Positions 61,200-64,000 of a stretch of DNA of 64,000 nt are shown one piece after another; positions within the stretch are counted from its first letter, which is position 1; each line of letters opens with the position of its first letter. The notes beneath the pieces are model-generated. The model saw only the letters and a list, made by a program, of their open reading frames with translations, did not search any database and was not told the origin of the DNA. A program made the translations under genes and the position numbers. Source of the stretch: Dickeya oryzae (GTDB lineage Bacteria > Pseudomonadota > Gammaproteobacteria > Enterobacterales > Enterobacteriaceae); NCBI RefSeq assembly GCF_009372235.1, contig NZ_SULL01000017.1:62001-126000 (forward strand), given 5' to 3'.

Positions 61200-63365
61200 T
61201 TAGAAGTCGACGCTGGCGCGTAACACCACTTCACGCGGGTCGCCAATCGCCACATATTGGCTGCTGCCGCTGGAAGGGTAGTAGGTTTTGTCGAACAGAT
61301 TTTTGATGTTCAACTGCCATTTCACCTTGTAACCGTTGAGCGGCACGCTATAGGCGATAAAGGCATCCGCCACGGTGTAGTCGTCAAGGAAGAAGCTGTT
61401 GGCGGCATCGCCGGGGCGACGGCCCACGTAGCGTGCACCGATGCCAGCACGCAGATCATCACCTGCATGAAGACCCAGATTGCCGAAGTCGTTGGTCAGG
61501 AACAGTGACGCGGTGTGGCGCGCCACGTTAGCCATTTCATTCCCCTGATTCTTCGGGTCGGAGGTGACACGTGCATCGGTAAAGGCGTAGGCACCAATCA
61601 GGCTCAGGCTGTCGGTCAGTTTGCCCGCGACATCCACTTCTACCCCTTGTGAACGTACCTTACCGGCGGTGCGGGTAACCGTTTCACTGACGCCGTTAAT
61701 GGTTTGCAATTCATTCACCATCACGTTGTGCTTTTGAATATCGAATAACGCCAGGTTGGCGGTAATACGATTGGGCAGATCCAGCTTGGCACCAATCTCA
61801 TAGGAGCGCCCGACTTCCGGCTCCATCGTCGACCCGATTGCTTTGTTGACGGCCGAGTTAGGCTTAAAGGATTCGCTATAACTGGTGTACAACGAGGCGT
61901 AAGACGTGAGGTTGTACACGACACCCGCGCGTGGCACCACTCGGCTGTCCGACCTGTCGGTATTGGTCACGAAGGGGCGTCCTTTGCCTGACATGACATC
62001 GAAGCGGTCATAGCGCACGCCACCCAACAGCATCCAGTGTTCATCCAGTCTTATGGCGTCCTGCATGAAAACGCCAGTGCTATTGACGTCTTCTTTCTGG
62101 TCGCTCTCAGCTGCGATAACCGAATTGGATGCCGGGAAAAGGCCGTATACCGGGTTATAAACATTGAAACTGCTATTGTTTTTGCTGCGAATCATATTGC
62201 CGCGATGGGTACGGTCAGCTTCATGATCGAAACCGAATAGCAACTGGTGGTTGATGCTGCCCCAGTCGATATCGCCATTTAACGTCAGTTGCACGTTTTG
62301 TGACTGACTGTGCGCGTCCTGTGTTGCATCAGCCCGGCGTGTCAGGAACCCGGTTTTCGGATTAAGTGACATGGCTCGCGCCTGATTGTCGTTATAGGTA
62401 TTGCGGCTATAGGCGTAATTCAGTTTGCTTTTCCAGCGCTCGTTCAGCGTATTTTCTATCTGGAACGTCAGTGTGTCCTGATCGCCGCGGGTAGCGTTAT
62501 AGGTTTCATCAAACCGACGCTCGCGCGGCGTGGCAACCGGTTTGCCGGTACGGCTATCGATGACAGTCCCGCGATCAAACGGTGTCAGGTATTCCATGTG
62601 CTCATAAGCAACCAGCACGGTGGTATTTTCGCCATACCACATCAGTGAGGGGGCAACAGTTGTCTGGCGATTACGGCCGAAATTACGCCAGTAATCGGTT
62701 TCATCGTGATCGACAATCAAGCGATAGGCCAGACCAGAGGTGCTGATCGGGCCAGTGACGTCAAACTGGCCACCGCCGCCGTTAAAGCTGCTGTTCCAGC
62801 CTTCGATATGAGTTTTCTGCACCAACTGCGGCTTTTTGCTGATGATGTTGATCATACCGCCAGGGTCACCCCAGCCGTACAGCATGGATGCTGGCCCTTT
62901 GAGCACTTCCACCCGTTCGGTGGTTGGTGTGACGTTACGCGCCTGAATCGAACGTACGCCGTCACGCAGGATGGAACCGTCACGGTTATCACCGAAACCA
63001 CGCTTCATCACGGCGTCTTGTGTTCCTCCCAGCGTGTTGGCCTGAGTGATGCCACTGACGTTGTATAACGCATCGTCAAGGTTTCTGACCGCCTGATCCT
63101 CCAGCACCTGCTGCGGCACCACATTAACGGCCTGCGGTATATCCAGCAGGCGGCTGTCGGTACGGGTGCCGATTACGGCGTTGTGCGGTTGATAGCCGGT
63201 ATCCCCAGTGCTGGTAGCAGGTGTGCTGGCGTTCACTACCAGGGTATCTTCCTGCTTTTTGGTCTCTGACGGGGTAGTGCTATCGGTTGATGCGGCGGTG
63301 GCCTGAAGGCTGAACGGCAGCAAAGCTAGCAGCGGCCAGCTTTTTTGCCAGTGGCGATTATTCAT
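61200..63365 (-). CDS. TonB-dependent siderophore receptor
   Basis: Outer-membrane receptor for a ferric siderophore, energised by TonB. The 721-residue protein has a signal peptide ending LQATAA, a TonB-box-like DTLVVNA near 40-46, a plug domain with LLDIPQAVNVVPQQ and VEVLKGPASMLYGWGDPGGMINI, and a 22-strand barrel ending VVLRASVDF. The class resembles hydroxamate or mixed-ligand receptors (FhuE/FpvA type), but the ligand cannot be named. Its start overlaps the end of the upstream substrate-binding-protein gene by eight bases, so they form one operon. Its Fur site would lie outside the window. Confidence 0.9.
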   Translation of the reverse strand: MNNRHWQKSWPLLALLPFSLQATAASTDSTTPSETKKQEDTLVVNASTPATSTGDTGYQPHNAVIGTRTDSRLLDIPQAVNVVPQQVLEDQAVRNLDDALYNVSGITQANTLGGTQDAVMKRGFGDNRDGSILRDGVRSIQARNVTPTTERVEVLKGPASMLYGWGDPGGMINIISKKPQLVQKTHIEGWNSSFNGGGGQFDVTGPISTSGLAYRLIVDHDETDYWRNFGRNRQTTVAPSLMWYGENTTVLVAYEHMEYLTPFDRGTVIDSRTGKPVATPRERRFDETYNATRGDQDTLTFQIENTLNERWKSKLNYAYSRNTYNDNQARAMSLNPKTGFLTRRADATQDAHSQSQNVQLTLNGDIDWGSINHQLLFGFDHEADRTHRGNMIRSKNNSSFNVYNPVYGLFPASNSVIAAESDQKEDVNSTGVFMQDAIRLDEHWMLLGGVRYDRFDVMSGKGRPFVTNTDRSDSRVVPRAGVVYNLTSYASLYTSYSESFKPNSAVNKAIGSTMEPEVGRSYEIGAKLDLPNRITANLALFDIQKHNVMVNELQTINGVSETVTRTAGKVRSQGVEVDVAGKLTDSLSLIGAYAFTDARVTSDPKNQGNEMANVARHTASLFLTNDFGNLGLHAGDDLRAGIGARYVGRRPGDAANSFFLDDYTVADAFIAYSVPLNGYKVKWQLNIKNLFDKTYYPSSGSSQYVAIGDPREVVLRASVDF

Positions 63366-64000
63366 GTGTTAACTGACTCCAATAGGTCCCTGAAAAATCA
63401 ATCGGTAAAAATTGTTGATAGAGTTGTTGTAAGGTGCGCTGTGGATCGATGTCGCTAAACAGTGTCGGGTAGAGGGCTTTGGCGAACATTTCCACCATCA
63501 CCACGTGATAAGGGCTGAGATAAAAGTTGTGCCACATACTCCAGGCGCGGCCGTTGCCGACAGCGCTGAGGTGTGAGAGCAGAGGCTCTTGCAGCAGTAG
63601 CGTGCGTAAACTGTCGCTTGCCTGACGGGGTGTGACGTCCGGGCCGAGCATCAGGTCAGAAAAGCGTTTGCCATCCGGCCCGGCCATCCCGGTGGCAATG
63701 TAGACGTCGGGGTTGGCAGCCAGTACCTGTTCCGGGCTCAGCTCGCCGTATACCCCTTTGACTTTGCCTGCCGCGATGTTGTCGCCGCCAGCGAAGGCCA
63801 ACAGTGCGCCAAGATTACCGTTGACGGCAGTGGTGCAGCAGGTATCCCGGCGGCCAAGATGCAAATGCAACATCACCGTCGGTTTGCGCCCTTGGTACTG
63901 CGCGAGCCGTGTTCTTATGGCATCCATATGCTGCTGGTAGAACGTGATAAAGGCATCGGCACGTGACTGCTGGTTCAGTACCTCACCCAACAGGCGCAGG
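63358..64000 (-). CDS. ABC transporter substrate-binding protein, iron-siderophore type (N-terminus outside window)
   Basis: C-terminal 213 residues of a cluster A-2 periplasmic binding protein (FecB/BtuF/TroA-like). The frame is open to the right edge. Recognisable blocks are GGDNIAAGKVKGVYGELSPE-like (about 85-104 of the part seen), LAANPDVYIATG and the C-terminal FSDIDPQRTLQQLYQQF. An unusual DTCCTTAVNG segment occurs before the GG block. It is translationally coupled to the receptor, so the pair very likely take up the same ferric siderophore. The permease and ATPase are probably further upstream, off the window. Confidence 0.85.
   Translation of the reverse strand, partial: LRLLGEVLNQQSRADAFITFYQQHMDAIRTRLAQYQGRKPTVMLHLHLGRRDTCCTTAVNGNLGALLAFAGGDNIAAGKVKGVYGELSPEQVLAANPDVYIATGMAGPDGKRFSDLMLGPDVTPRQASDSLRTLLLQEPLLSHLSAVGNGRAWSMWHNFYLSPYHVVMVEMFAKALYPTLFSDIDPQRTLQQLYQQFLPIDFSGTYWSQLTHE

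Overview
The window is chromosomal core sequence from a plant-associated enterobacterium of the Pectobacteriaceae, most likely Dickeya or a close relative such as Musicola or Pectobacterium. This placement rests on protein similarity to Enterobacterales families, gene order close to but rearranged from E. coli, retention of miaE, and the rsmS gene. It was judged by eye and the genus is an inference. I see no insertion sequence, prophage, CRISPR array, rRNA or tRNA gene.

Layout. 1-4159 holds acrB (cut by the window edge), acrA and the divergent repressor acrR, with a 24-bp AcrR operator between them. 4366-19643 runs mscK, rsmS, priC, miaE, ybaN, apt, dnaX (with its programmed frameshift), ybaB, recR, htpG (with a sigma-32 promoter), adk, hemH and ybaL. 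20244-25869 holds ushA, a Cache-domain chemoreceptor in AT-rich surroundings, ybaK and a TraB/GumN-family gene. 26108-29485 is the copper pair copA/cueR with a CueR operator. 29502-30868 is ybbJ-qmcA. 31002-34846 is yfaE-nrdB-nrdA, transcribed nrdA first, with NrdR and DnaA boxes upstream. Next come ubiG, gyrA, rcsC, rcsB and rcsD. A small RNA matching MicF lies upstream of rcsD. 46256-53335 is the menaquinone cluster menF-D-H-B-C-E, followed by yfaZ and yfaY. The cnoX, ybbO, tesA, ybbA, ybbP block follows. The right end is a TonB-dependent siderophore receptor overlapped by an iron-type ABC substrate-binding protein cut by the window edge.

Compared with E. coli, two chromosomal segments (yfaE-nrd-ubiG-gyrA-rcs, and men-yfaZ-yfaY) sit inside what is one continuous qmcA-to-cnoX neighbourhood there. 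The joins fall at about 30869-31001, 45943-46255 and 55427-55539.

The strongest hunt result is in copA. After two N-terminal metal-binding domains there is a heptamer that fits a -1 slippery site in frame, an immediate -1 stop, an upstream Shine-Dalgarno-like GGAGG and a 10-bp stem that can form an H-type pseudoknot. This predicts a soluble 139-residue copper chaperone with two metal-binding domains from the copA gene. E. coli copA uses frameshifting to make a one-domain chaperone. Other points are a micF gene with no ompC beside it, a 15-bp tandem repeat that re-duplicates the stop codon of cnoX, and several other short tandem duplications.
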